This document shows, one piece after another, positions 10,928-22,565 of a stretch of 64,000 bases of DNA; within the stretch, counting starts at the first letter, position 1; each line of letters starts with the position of its first letter. A model generated the notes under the pieces. It did not search any database, was not told the origin of the DNA, and saw only the letters and a program-made list of their open reading frames with translations. Location: NCBI GenBank assembly GCA_015680685.1, contig MNCI01002977.1:275596-339595 (forward strand), in the 5' to 3' direction. Source of the stretch: Gnetum montanum (taxonomy: Eukaryota > Streptophyta > Gnetopsida > Gnetales > Gnetaceae). The translations under genes and the position numbers were made by a program.

Positions 10928-12695
10928 TATGGTGACTAAAAATGTCAGTGGCTGGAACACTGAGAGGTTAGTGGGTGTACAACCTAACCTTGAGTTCATG
11001 CAAGGGCCATGCTAGAAGTGGAGATGGGATGCCCTAAATGATCTTGTCAATCGAATAGGGACTTACAAGGTGTTAAGACAAATGTGTGTGAGAGGGGTTT
11101 ATATAGCGTTTACCTATGGGCATTAGGGCCAGCCAAGCTAGAGCATAGTGGGGTGTCCTAGCTTGAGAACAATGATGTAAACTTACAAATATGCATGAAA
11201 TAGTGAGAAAATTCAAGTTGTATGCTAAATACCAAAGAAAAATGCTTGAAAAATGCAATAGAACTTAAGAACAAAAGTGCACTGCCCCAAAAAAGGAAGT
11301 GTAGCAATTATAGGAAAAGAGATGAGTGGTACATGGTGTATAGGTAGGTATAGTGGCAGCATAGTAGTGTAGTAATAGTCTCTAGGATGTCTGGGATGTG
11401 AAACTAATGGTTTCCATGGGGACAAAGCTTGTTGGGTTGGTTATAACTATGTTTCGCAGGTATAGTGGTGAACTACATGTTGGACGGTATGTGCCAGTTA
11501 TCTGACAAGGCCCTGAAATGTGCCAAAGTGCTAAGTGTGCTCGAGTGATAAGGATGCTTAGAATGCCAAAATGCGTAATTCTCTTTTGGTTTGCCAACCC
11601 CTATAATGTTGAATGTAGGGGTATTTATAGGGCTAAGGTTAATGCAAAATATGGATTGGGTGCCACGTGGCATGAGGGTAGATGGGGCTTACACTAATCA
11701 TGCTACACTCCCATGCAAGTAGCAAAGTGTTACGCTTTAGAGTATTGCAACGGGTCCCTAGAGACTACTAAACTATGACTACACTGCCAAGACTGCATGT
11801 GCAAAAATTTGAATGACCACAAAGTACCTGTAAACAATGCAAAAAAAAGTGCAACTTGGAGGCTATGCTCGAGGACTATGCCTTCCCCTCTTTTGAGTAG
11901 GGTCAAGCATAGGCACAATTTGGGGGACCAATGGGAATGTAAAAGAGATACAAAGTGTTGATCCTACCCTCTGGAGGGATGTCAAAGCTGAGGCGAAGGC
12001 TGATGTTGAGTTCTAGAGGCTTTTGGAGGCTATTGGAGGCTTTTCTTCAGTGTTACGTTGGATACACTCTAGAGCATAGCATAACACTTAGTCAAATTTT
12101 TCAAAATTTTGATGTCCAGCACTAGCTATGCTAGCTACACTCTAGAGCATAGCAGGGATACATAGAAAAAATTTGACAAAAAATGTAGTTTTCCTTCATG
12201 CTACACTAGCTACACTCTAGGGCATAGCAAGAGAGGTAGCATTAGGAGTTAGAAAATTTGCCAAATGCTTCTTCCATGCTGAGCTAGCTTGACAGCTTCT
12301 TACTTAACACTTAGGAAAATCAAGCCACTGAAAAGTGTGCTATGCTAGCTACGCTCTAGAGAATAGTAGCCTAGGAGATAGAAAATTTGCCAAACCGTTT
12401 CGTCCATCCTAAGCAATCCTAACAACTTCTAGTTTAGCACTTGAGAAATTTGGCCCTGGAAGTGTGTGCTATGCTAGATATGCTCTAGAGCATAGCAAGT
12501 AGAGTGAGAGCATAGCAAGACACTTAGAAAAATTTTAATGAAACTACTATTGACTCTTAAAAAATTTTGCAAAACAAGCTTTGATGCATGCTATGTTGGA
12601 AAGCATAGCATCAACACTTAGAAAAATTTGCCAAGTTTTGACACTTAGACAAATTTGCAGTTGAAGTGCTAAAGCCCAAAATTGGTGGTGTCTCA
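10928..12695 (-). repeat. Tat-1 5' LTR
   Basis: The start aligns with Tat-2's right LTR: tatGGTGACTAAAAATG against tatAGCGACCAAAAACA. The right end is placed at GTGTCTCA (12695), matching GTGTTTCA of Tat-2, which gives about 1.77 kb. In minus orientation a TATAAATACCCC box lies at about 11620, the same position as in Tat-2 (about 40050). The U3 part is filled with CTATGC/GCATAG hairpin repeats. The right end is less certain than the left. Confidence 0.7.
12040..12620 (-). repeat. GCTATGCT...AGCATAGC hairpin repeats in Tat-1 U3
   Basis: Six spaced copies (about 12066, 12126, 12200, 12337, 12467, 12590) of a block like GCTATGCTAGCTACACTCTA followed by GAGCATAGC. The arms GCTATGCT and AGCATAGC are inverted, and GCTAGC and CTCTAGAG add further small palindromes. 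Copies lie roughly 60-140 bp apart, separated by AAATTTGCCAA-type sequence. Confidence 0.75.
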
Positions 12696-13799
12696 CTTTC
12701 TTCTTTAATTATACCAGTGTGTTTCTCATCACCTCATCTTGGTCCTACAACCACAACAACCACATACACATCCTTTGTCTCCATTTTAATAAACATTTTA
12801 ACACACTAAAAGTTCCATAGATCTACCTCCAGTGTAGATGGTGTTTCTTTGTTACTATTTATAGTAAGTAGAATGACCATGGGGGTTTGGCACTTTTTAT
12901 ACATAGTAACCCATCAAATTAGGCATCCATCTCACCTGTACATGGCATAAATTCATAGCCAATCTGCTAGCCAAATTACAATCATTTTTAGCCCAATCCA
13001 TGATATAAAACCTATAAAAATAAACATCCAACACCATTTTCAAGTTCCACACCCTTTGCATTCGTATGCTTTGGCATTTGTAGCATTTGAGAGCTCTTGC
13101 ACACTTGTAGAAATGAAGCTTCTCAAACCCCCCTTAGCGTGGAACCCCCTATGGCTATGTAACATCCATTACCCCCTAGGATTTGTGAGTTTTTGGGTTT
13201 CTATACTACACTCTTGGGATTCCCAACTCTTAGCATAAAGCACTCAAGTAGCTCAAATCCTTCACTTTTTTCATCCCCCAGTAGTAGCCAATGCTGTAGA
13301 TCTAGGGTTGTAGTAGAGAAGGTTTGATAGCATTAGGGGTGGCTAAGCATCTGACTTGTGAAGTGGATTATATTGGCTTCAATGGACTTTGAACCCCTAT
13401 CCAAATGAATCCCTTTTACTCTCCCCATAAGCAACACTTGTACACATCCCCTGAACTCATTCTTTATCTTCAATAAAGTTTTAATATTTCAATTTTATGT
13501 GCAATATGCATTTGCTTTTTGGTTTTTAGATTTGCATTCTTATTTGTGCATTATCCATTTTGCATTTCATAAGTCCCTAGGTGATCTACCAAACTGACTA
13601 AGGTACCTTGGAACCCATTTTTTGAAGACCCTAGGGATATGGGGTTACACCTATGTGTTGAGATTTTTAGTTTTTCAATGATCAAATTTTTCAATTGCTA
13701 CAGTGTGAACAATACATCACATGAATGGGAAATCCATTGTGTGGTCCTCTATTCACCTTCATTTGCAAATTTGGCATCTACCTTGGGTTTTCCTGAAAG
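12696..13799 (+). repeat. Element C: putative 5' LTR and leader start
   Basis: Non-coding. TATA-like strings occur at 12895-12902 (CTTTTTATACATA) and 13000-13023 (GATATAAAACCTATAAAAATA), and an AATAAAG poly(A)-type signal near 13465 lies upstream of element C's gag. This is what a plus-strand LTR would show. No TG...CA ends, target duplication or clear primer-binding site were found, and no second copy is in the window to align. Confidence 0.35.
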
Positions 13800-14210
13800 C
13801 TCATCATGTGGGCTAAAAACCCATCATGTAGGCTGAATATCCATCATGTGGATGGAAAATCCATTGTGTGGCCTTGCGTTCACCTTCATTTGCAACTTTG
13901 ATATCTACCTTCTATTTTTTCTGAAAGCCCATCATGTGTGTTAAAATTCATCGTGTGGATGGAAAATCCATTGTGTGGCCTTGTGTTCATCTTTATTTGT
14001 AGCTTTGACATCTACCTTGGGTTTTCCCAAAAGCCCATCATGTGAGTTAAAAACCCATCATGTGGGTTAAAAGCCCATCATGTAGGTTGAAAGTCCATCA
14101 TGTGGGATAAAAACCCATCATGTAGGCCAAAAAAATCCATTGTGTGGACCTAAAAATCCATCGTGTAGGATGAAAAAACATTGTATGGCCTATAATCGAT
14201 GTTATTCTCC
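13800..14210 (+). repeat. 20-bp tandem repeat in leader of element C
   Basis: About 14-16 copies of a 20-bp unit like CATCATGTGGGTTAAAAACC, in two runs (13803-13865 and 14036-14190) joined by single units and longer spacers with CCATTGTGTGGCC. Adjacent units start exactly 20 bp apart (14036, 14056, 14076, 14096, 14116). Non-coding, immediately upstream of gag. Confidence 0.85.
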
Positions 14211-14359
14211 ACTACATTTTTTAAAGTGTGTTGGGCTTTTCTAAAGCCCATCATGTCAAATGCTAAAACCCTAAAGAATCTTATCATCTTAACTAATTAG
14301 ATGCTTTACCCCAGCTTATGTCTTTTGCTTCTATCATTCTACCATACAACATCATTTCC

Positions 14360-16330
14360 ATGGCCTCAAACTAAGAATCTACTCATGTATATGATCCTAA
14401 GGACCCAACCATAGCAGAGTGTAGGAAGTTTCTTAAGTGGTTAGGACTTATCTTGATGCATGTAAACATTGACAAATAGTACTACAATTTTATATGTGTA
14501 AAAATCCAAGTGGGTTTGTGCATCCCATGTAAAGAGTTTGACTCTAAGAATTACTACAAATTAACCTACAAGGATGGGAAAGAATACCTTCCCCATATGA
14601 ACACATTGAATTATATAAATTTTACATGCACTTGTTGGCATAGTTTGTAAGTGTAGATGAGGATGGTGAAATTGGAGAAAATGATACTTTAGGATCCCAC
14701 CCATAGGATCAAGATGAGTTCAAAGTTGATTGTGAGCTAGATATGTTTATGGGATATCTTTCTCAATGATTTGTCCCAAAGGTAACCATGTTTAACTCTA
14801 TGCCTCTAGTTTTAGTAGTGAACCAAACTCCCCCTATGATCTACACAAGCTCAAGTTTCTAATTCACTTCCTTGTTCACTTGGCACCATTCGTTATTGTG
14901 CCTTAATTTCTGCCAATAATTCCCTCCATACCTCAACTTGTTATAGTGTTGGCTAGTCCATTTCCTATAATGTAAATTCCACGCATATCACATAATCCAT
15001 CTATTTCTAACAACCCCTTTATTCTTAATGCCTTGATGCAAACATCATTTTCCATGTTTAACCCTCCTACAATGGTAGTTACAAGACCTTTTTAGTCTAT
15101 ACTATTACCTATTCCACAACCACCAGCCATCCAACAACAACAAGTGCAACTCTAAGAAGCTCCACAAGGTTTGGATCAAGCCTTCCAAATGATCTAAGAC
15201 CTTATTGAAAAGCTATGAAAACTAGAGACTAGTACAAAAAAATTGGTAAAGGTTATGGACTTCTACTAGGATGATTCTGTAAGCCCTATTGTTCCTCAAA
15301 TAACCTTACTCATAGGCATGTTGATCCTAAACTTTACCAAGTACAATGGTGAAGGGGATCCTAATGCATGCCTTGTTACCTTTTAGTTTGAGTGCATCCT
15401 ATTGCAAGCATGGCCTCACACAATACTATGTATCTTTCCTATGTCCTTAAAAGGAAAGACTTTGGACTAGTACTAAACCTTACATAGAGGTTCTATCTTT
15501 TCCCTAGATGACTTGATAGCCCTATTTGTCAACAACTTTAAATACAACTTGAAGCTTGATATGATCCTAGACCAACTTATGAAAGTAAAGCAGGGGCCAC
15601 TTAAACCTATTTGAAGGTTCATTCAAGGATGAAATGCAACAATCAATGAGATTCCCAAGCCCATCTCTAAGACCCACCTCCTAGCTATCTTTAAGGGAGC
15701 TGTTAATGAATTCAAAAAGTCAAAGCTTTACTATTCAGAACCTTGATCACTAAGCCAAGTATTTTCACAAATTAAGAACATAAAAGAGGTTGTAGAAGCT
15801 AGTAATGATCTATTCTATGTGGCCTACAAGAACCAACACTCTAGGAGGGACAAGGATAAGATCAAACAAATGCAAACAATTATGGCTATAGTATCCAAGG
15901 ATATGAAACAAGTAGAGAGGTGAAAATCACCTCTATGAAATGCATCCTTTTAATCATCTCAACCATCTACCTCATACTCTTCCAACTAGCCAAGATGAAA
16001 CTTCAAGCGCAAGGACAAGTCTAAATACACAAAGATGCCCATGAAGCCCTCTAGGCTCTTAGAATAGTTGCTTAAAGACAATCAAATTCATCATAAGAAA
16101 TGATTTGAGGAAGCTCATAAGAGGCATGATTATCTTTGTGACATAGATAGAGATCCAACAATAGGAACCAAAGGCAATCCAAAACTTCAAAAGTACTTTA
16201 GGCTTGATAGGTTTTGCCATTATCACCAACTAGCTGGTCATGACATCGATTCTTGCATAGCCTTAAAGATGATCTTTAGAAGATGATTGACCATGGAGAG
16301 CTGGTGTTGAATGAGCTCAACTTTTTAAAC
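14360..16330 (+). pseudogene. Element C gag
   Basis: The ATG at 14360 opens a reading with an early stop and then THVYDPKDP and KIQVGLCIPCKEFDSKNYYK, matching gag N-termini of Tat-1 and Tat-2. Later come LDQAFQMI, KYNGEGDPNACLVTF, the core with NEIPKPISKTHLLAIFKGAV and SKLYYSEP, and YVAYKNQHSRRDKDK. Near 16200 YFRLDRFCHYHQLAGHDIDS looks like a C-x2-H-type Zn-binding tail. Stops at several CAG- or TGG-derived positions. Confidence 0.75.
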
Positions 16331-16781
16331 TCCAATAATAACTCTTACCAAATCACCTCATTTACAACAACCAAATGGTCTAGTCCTCCTAGGGAACCAT
16401 TTATCATCAAGGTGCCACTAACTAATGCTCGAACCTAAAATCTAAAGCCTAGAGAACCCTTCATCATACATGTATCACCACCTTCAGCCCCTAAAGAGCC
16501 TTTCATTATATACATTTCTCCTTTAGTGACATCAACATCACAACCCAAAAAAAAACACTATTAATCCTTATAAGGCTAGGGATCCTTTCATTATTAGGAT
16601 GTCTCTACTGTTTACAAGTAAACTTGTATAAGTAGGTGACCAAGGCCTACCTATAATGGAAAATAACTCAATATTTAGCAAGAGATCATCAATGTAATGA
16701 TGATGAAAAAAACCTATCAACAAACCAAAAAAGAAGCCCACTAAAGATAGCCAACAACAAAAGGTTTGAAGGTAAACATCC

Positions 16782-17692
16782 ATGGACAAGGGGCCCAACA
16801 CACATACTTTGAAAACTAAGCAAAACATCCTAAGAAGAATGGAGGAAATTAAAACCAGCAACACTGAAACATCACATGCCAAGGAAAATAATTTCCTCAT
16901 AATAATGGAACAAGCCAAACATTCACTGAAGCAAAAGAACATGTCATTGAACCTATACAACCTAGTCAAGACCTCACCTAATGATTGGAATGTGCTAGCT
17001 CAAATGTTGATCTCTATTCCTATAAGTGGAGACATGCCTACCAACAAAGAATCCATTCACTCATTCATTGAGTGGACTTTGCTTAGTGAGGACAAACATC
17101 AACCAATGCTTACCTTTTGTGATAGCAAAGTGAAGATAGACTCATGAAATGGAGAAGTGCTACCTACTCCTCTCCTCATCACTATACATATTGGTAACTA
17201 TAAGGTTCATTGTGTTCATTTAGATGATGGGGCTACAACTAGTGTGGTATCATTTACTATTTTTGAGAAGCTAGGAATGTCTAAAAACATACAAGAAACC
17301 TCTACCTTTGTGCTCAAGTCATTCAATGGGTCATGGGTAGTAGTTCAAAGTTCCATCTCCTTGGATTCATAGCTAAGGAATAGTTTCCTACATTCACCAA
17401 CTTCCTAGTGATTGAAGAAATACTTAGATTCAACTTGATCATAGGAAGACTATCGTTGGCTAAGCTTTGAGTGGTTTCATCTCCTATACATCAAAAGATT
17501 CACTTACGATATGAGGGTGGTAAAATTGTGATTTGCAGGGATAACATGTGCCTACCATCAGTTAATAATATCAACATTGATCAAGATTCAGAGGTTGAGT
17601 TTCAAATTGAAATTCCCAACACACAAGCTAGGGCCACCAACAACAATAATAATGTTAATAGTGCTAACTCTACAACATCAAGCAACCAATGA
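16782..17692 (+). pseudogene. Element C gag-protease linker and retropepsin
   Basis: 16782-17147 matches the linker of the Tat copies (AQMLISIPISGDMPTNKES). 17157-17372 has the active-site segment VHLDDGATTSVVSFTIFEKL, again DDG instead of D[S/T]G. After a stop, FNLIIGRLSLAKL and SSPIHQKIHLRYEGGKIVI follow to 17692, ending in an Asn-rich tail. The flap and the ILGR-like motif are recognisable. Broken by at least two stops. Collinear with 6821-7490 and 34721-35200. Confidence 0.75.
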
Positions 17693-17934
17693 GAAAACCT
17701 TTCGCTTACCATATTGAGTAAGACAGATGTTGAGCATAGAATTGTGCAAAAGGGATTCCTTGATATGTCAAAGATCAAGCAACAAATTTGCAATCAACAT
17801 CTTGTCCCTTCCTTTACTAATTATTGTTTTTGTCTCATTTTGTGGCTATGTATCATGTTTTAATGTTTGTTTTATTCTTGCATTTTCTTTTAAGATTATC
17901 TCATGTTTGCTAGAAAAACTATCAAAGGCCTGCC

Positions 17935-18154
17935 AAGGCCTAAAACTAGTAACACCACAGCTTGCCAAGGCCTAAAACTAGCAACACCATGGCCTGCCAA
18001 GGCCTAAAACTAGCAACACCATGACCCACCAAGGCCTAACATTGGCAACACCATGCTCCTCCAAGGCCTAAAATTGGTAGTATCATGGCCTACCAGGACC
18101 TAAAATTGGTGAAGCCATGGCCTACTAGGGACTAAAACTGGCAAACATGTGGCC
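17935..18154 (+). repeat. 32-bp tandem repeat in protease-RT spacer of element C
   Basis: Seven units starting every 32 bp (17935, 17967, 17999, 18031, 18063, 18095, 18127). Unit: AAGGCCTAAAACTAGCAACA then CCATGGCCTGCC. The reverse-complement motif occurs in the same spacer of Tat-1 (6520-6640) and Tat-2 (33950-34490). Confidence 0.9.
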
Positions 18155-18855
18155 TTTCTTTCTTCTCCTCTATGTGTACCCAATGACCGAGTTTTACTTT
18201 AACAATTATGCCTCCTTTCACGTATTGTCATCTTATTATGTTGTATTGCCAAATTTTATTTTGTAGCCTTGTTGTTTTGACTCATAGCCTTTTGTGCACA
18301 AAATATAAAACATAAAGCAAAATAGAAAGGATAAAATATAAAAAACTAAAAAAATTGTTAACTTATGACAAAGAATGTTCATAATAAGAGCCATAGTCAT
18401 GCATGTGGCAAATAATAGAAAATAAATTTTCATAAACACAATTGCATTGTGCAACATTCAAAAAATAATAATAATTGATGGTCCTTAGGGCTATAATAGC
18501 CAAATAAAAGCTACAACAATCTAACTAAAATGACAAAATATAACTAGCTTTACGATGGCCAAAGTTAAGCCATAGGGGAAGAAGGAAAGCCATTGTCATC
18601 AACATTGTCATTAACATGGTCATCAACTTCATTGTTATCAGTCAGGACCATAGGTTTGTAGACAAGCAAAAAATTAATACCATGAGACCATAAGTTAACA
18701 TTAAAACTAAAACACAAAATAGCATTAAAATAATGATGTTGACAAGTGAGATAATGAACAAAGGGGCCAAGATCCAGCTCCAGCACTTTACAATATTGAG
18801 GCCTTTTTTTGGGGCTAACAAAAATTAAGTAGATAATTGACTCAGCTTCAACTAA
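18155..18855. other. Unassigned AT-rich stretch
   Basis: AT-rich, with short chance ORFs only and no recognised domain, LTR signal or tandem repeat. It contains the junction between element C and the U2A' pseudogene, which I cannot place exactly. Confidence 0.4.
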
Positions 18856-19955
18856 CTAATCATTGGCATTTTTCATGGTAGTATTTGAGTTTGCATTTGA
18901 AATGTCAGGGGGATTCTGCACCTTTTCAACATTGTCTTGCCAATCGCCGCTAAGTTATCAGCATCATGAACATTCTCTTCAGCAGCATTATTTACTACTA
19001 CATTCTCAAAAGGAATATCCCCATTCTTAAAATCTCTTTCATTATCAAAACAAACCACAGTATCCATTTTCACATCATCGTTTGTTATGTTAAGTTCTTC
19101 TGGGAGCTGGCCAAATTTTTAAAGCCTTTTCTAACCTTGTAACCCCTTGAAGAGTTTTAGATTTTGCAATTGCAGCCTTAATGGCTAAAATTTGCTCCGG
19201 AGTAGGAGCTACTTTTTAAAGTGTTTTCTCTTCATTTGGCAACTCCTCTATTGAAACCTCATCAAGAGTAAATTTTTCTGCTAGTACTTTCCTGGCCACT
19301 TCTTCTTTCTTCTTTGATGCAAACAAGCTTTCAGCTTCCATTTTTTTCCTTCCTGTTCTCAGAAGAATTCAAGGTTAGTCAATAGAAAACAAATATACTA
19401 TTCTACACGCAGGTCCCATTCAAAGCACTTTTGGGTGTTGCAAAGATGGCCCTTTACTGCACCCCTTTACTCCACTGATCTCAATTTCAAAACCATCGTA
19501 CAAAAATAGAGTAATTCTTTTTGCTTCACTTTCCTAAAGTCAAGCAACCACAGATTCTTCAGCTTGTTAATAACACACAGCCGATCATTTTGTTTTTCTT
19601 CTTCTTTTACCTGACTAGGTTATCCAAGAAGCTAAGAGTCTTTAATTTTGGAAATGAAGAAAGTGGGTCAAGATCAAACAAATTCATAATTCAGTTATTT
19701 GTCAAAAACTCTCCAACATTTGGATTAATGCATGCAATGCGGTTGTTGTTTATTAGCAAAGTCGAGAGGCATTTCATGTATGGAGAATTCTCCAGCTTAA
19801 CAATCTCGTTGTCAGAAAGATCTATGCAGTAAAATTGGCCCTCCGTTGCTCCAAGATAATAGCAATTTTATTTCCTCGGAGATCAAGCTCTCGTTCTCCA
19901 ATAGGGTTAAGTACTGAGGACACTTGTATATCAAATGTGCCGTGATCTTGGCCAT
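18856..19955 (-). pseudogene. U2A': U2 snRNP A' (U2A') pseudogene
   Basis: U2A' is the leucine-rich-repeat protein that with U2B'' binds stem-loop IV of U2 snRNA in the spliceosome. Reading minus from the ATG at 19955: MAKITAHLIYKCPQYLTLL, then RELDLRGNKIAII, GATEGQFYCIDLSDNEIVKL, LSTLLINNNRIACINPN, DPLSSFPKLKTLSFLDN, RLCVINKLKNL, LDFRKVKQKE, MEAESLFASKKKEEVARK and APTPEQILAIKAAI, ending in an acidic Asn-rich tail (stop at 18856). This covers the protein nearly end to end. At least five frameshifts, stops, and loss of about 12 residues after GEFL. An intron-like block (19353-19516) with a CTAAC branch-like site and AG end, but no GT start, sits before MEAES. Confidence 0.9.
19353..19516 (-). 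other. Retained intron-like segment in U2A' pseudogene
   Basis: On the minus strand it separates KVKQKE from MEAESLF, which are continuous in the protein family. It ends with TTGACTAAC, a pyrimidine-containing tract and ACAG, as a plant intron does. The start lacks GT (AATTACTC). It suggests descent from genomic DNA or from an incompletely spliced transcript. Confidence 0.55.
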
Positions 19956-20990
19956 TGTTTGTGCTTCAACTCACTGCTCAGTGAAACGAAAATAGTGCAT
20001 TCATGAAAAAATTAAAAATAAAAATAAAAATTGAAAACATCATGATATAATACCCTTAACAAGTCAATTTCAAAGAAATCAGTCAATATAGTCCAACTCA
20101 TATTATTATAATCCCTGCTGACGTAAAACGTGTTCTCCTTTTGCAAACAAAAAGTTCATTGCGTGTTTTGTTTCTGGAACTCAAAATTTAGAAAAAAAAA
20201 AAATAAAATTGAATCCGATTCAACCTACAGGGATGCAGCAACCAAATAAACCTTAAAACAGTTAAACGGTTTCAAAGAATAATGAAATTCTAAATGCATG
20301 GACACAGAAACACCAAAGCCAAACCCCGGGGGTCCATGCTGTTATTTAGGATTCATGCGTGACACTACTCCAAATAACACAGTAACACACGAGCAACTAA
20401 GATATGCCATCACAGACACACACGTGCTGCTAAGCCAGTGGCACAGTAGCAGGCATAGTTACAAAACATTAAGCAGAAGCGTAAGCCGGACATAAAACAG
20501 CTGCACGGCGGTAGACACATAACTTGTTTTTTTTTTTCACTGGTCTTGTTTTACAAATGCAGGCGTACTTGTTGCAAGGTGTCTGCGGACTGCAGTGGAA
20601 TGTACCAGAGCTGCTGGTGCGCTTTTCAGAGGCTCTAATTCTTTATAAATGTTTCTTTGATGGTGGAGGTTTTCCTGGTTATGTGATTGGGCCTGCTCCG
20701 GCGCAAGAAATTGCTCCCTCCCTTTGACGGTGCCGTTCAAATCCAAAAAATAGTGTTCAGTGTGCCAGGGAGAACTGGCAACAGCAGTTTGCCTTGACCT
20801 GCCAAAAGATCTCGAACGATGGTCTCGCTAGCGTTGAAGATCATCGTAAATGATGACGACTGTGAAACACACGCTTCATCGGTGATCCGCGCATCAATTT
20901 CCATACGGTGGCCTTGCAAGAAAATACGGCATTGCATGACTAAGTAATTATTCTGCATTTAGGGAAAGTTTATTTTCTAAAAGCAACCTC
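19956..20990. other. Low-repeat region of unknown content
   Basis: 19980-20250 is AT-rich. 20250-20960 is richer in GC and CpG than its surroundings and matches none of the repeat families seen here. On the minus strand 20737-20958 is open for 73 codons (DARITDEACVSQSSSFTMIF) but I recognise no family. It may be flanking host DNA (former promoter or a neighbouring exon). No function assigned. Confidence 0.35.
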
Positions 20991-22205
20991 TATAGAATAA
21001 ATATTGAAACCGAACTTATGATCCTATGGATGGGAATACATTTTTATGGAAAATAAAGAGAGATTTTATAAATTGATCAAGCAATCATGGGTCAACAAAA
21101 ATAAAGCAGGTATTTTTTCCCTATAATATTAAATATTGTCTCAAATAAGTAGTTTCAACACAAAAAAACACATGCAATTTCAATTTGAAGATAAGGTAAA
21201 TCTATAGGTGCACTTTTCTTAGAAGAGTTAAATCTATCTTCCAATTTCAATTTGAAGATAAGGTAAATTTTAGCAAATCTTGCTAATCGTGCTCCAATAC
21301 TTGATTGGAATTGTATTGGTAATGCTTTGGTGAAGCATTGTTTGATACCACCCTTAAGTCTAAGATTAGCTAGACAACCTAAAGCAAACCCAAGAGGGAC
21401 TATGCCTAAACATTCACAGCACCTTCACACACATCATAGTGTACATCACATGTTAGTGGATGGGTTAGGAGTGTATTGAGTACTCCACAAGAAATCATAT
21501 TAGGAGGGTATTGAGTACGCTACAAGAAATCATATAAGCAACACAACCAACATAGTAGACACACAAGCATGACCATAAGAAGCATATGCATCCACAAGAG
21601 ACATTGTCTTCCTATAAGAGTTAAAACACATTCCTACTCTAATATATCTAACCTTAAGCCCCACTCTTGAAGAGGAGGGCAATGGCCTAAGCATCAAAGG
21701 CAAGGCTCCTCTACAAACCTACATATCCTTGTAATAAAGTAAACAAAGGAATCAAGGCCAATGTTCCTTTGGCCCCCATTCTGAAGAGACACAACTTTCA
21801 ATCCATCAACAAGGCAGATTTTCCTACACTCTCATCTGCTTGAAAGAAGCAACATCCTCAGAGCTTAAGTGTTTGTTTGTAAATCTCTTTGAACATGCAG
21901 AGCTTCATGTATAGCAAGGGTATTGAACAACTCAAAACCCATGTGACAATTGTAGACAACAAGGTTCAATGATTAGGGTCATCCATCCTAAAGTACAAGT
22001 GTTGAACTCAACTTGATATCCAACCAAGGTTTAGAGATGCCCATGCAACCAAAGTTAAGGAAGAAAAGGCTTGCCCTTTTTCATGTAAATTATACCAACC
22101 TTTCTACCTGGAGTAAGACTTGCTTCACATGCAAATCTTTCCTACATTTATAGTGATACATAGATGTACTCTTCCAAAGGTACTCATTCCCTTGTCCAAA
22201 TCCAA

Positions 22206-22565
22206 TGTTTTCTTCTTAAAGATGCTTTCTCAATACTACGCTTCTTTCTTGAAGATGTAGTCACAATCCTGTGCTTCCTACTTGAAGACATAGTCCAATC
22301 CAATGCTTCCTACTTAAAGATGTCTTCTTAAATGTAGCACTTTATGCTTGAAGATCCCTTCTCACCACTACACTTCTCGCTTGAAGATGTAGCCAAATAT
22401 CAAGCACTTCCTACTTGAAGATTCCTTCTCAAATCTAGTGCTTGCTACTTTAATATGCCTTCTCACCACTCTACTTCTTGCTCAAAGATATAGCCAAAAT
22501 CATGTGTTTCCTACTAGAAGATACAGTTAGAACCCTATGCTTCCCACTCGAAGATGCAATCAAGT
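22206..22565. repeat. Tandem repeat of about 37 bp
   Basis: About nine or ten degenerate units like GCTTCCTACTTGAAGATGTA followed by GTCAAATCCTA; spacing varies from about 33 to 42 bp. Non-coding. Lies within fragment H, downstream of its gag. Confidence 0.8.

Larger units (their letters stand above)
1..12695 (-). mobile_element. Tat-1: Tat-like Ty3/gypsy retrotransposon, 3' part off-window
   Basis: Minus-strand element read from its 5' LTR (10928-12695) through leader, gag, protease, spacer, RT, RNase H and a second archaeal-type RNase H that runs off the left edge. The second RNase H after the first marks the Tat/Ogre branch of Ty3/gypsy (family knowledge). Every domain matches Tat-2 at 27446-41021 in order and orientation. 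The spacer between protease and RT is about 5 kb here against 1 kb in Tat-2, because element E is inserted at about 2115-6515. All coding parts have stops or frameshifts, so the copy is dead. Confidence 0.85.
12696..18155 (+). mobile_element. Element C: plus-strand Tat-like copy with gag and protease only
   Basis: Leader repeats, gag (14360-16330), linker and protease (16782-17692) and spacer repeats (17935-18154) follow in the order seen in Tat-1 and Tat-2, but on the plus strand. RT, RNase H and integrase are absent. After the spacer the sequence passes into unassigned DNA and the U2A' pseudogene. It is 3'-truncated, or a gag-protease-only form. It lies back to back with Tat-1's 5' LTR. Confidence 0.7.

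Noticed and set aside
13800-14210. 20-bp repeats as a possible CRISPR or satellite locus
   Set aside because: Direct tandem units without spacers, placed in a retroelement leader; a minisatellite.
17935-18154. Regular 32-bp repeats looking like a CRISPR array
   Set aside because: Units are contiguous with no unique spacers, lie in a plant retroelement, and have no cas genes.
21330-21350. TGGTATCA string on the minus strand as an initiator tRNA-Met primer site
   Set aside because: Only eight bases match, and the nearest gag lies on the wrong side for that orientation.
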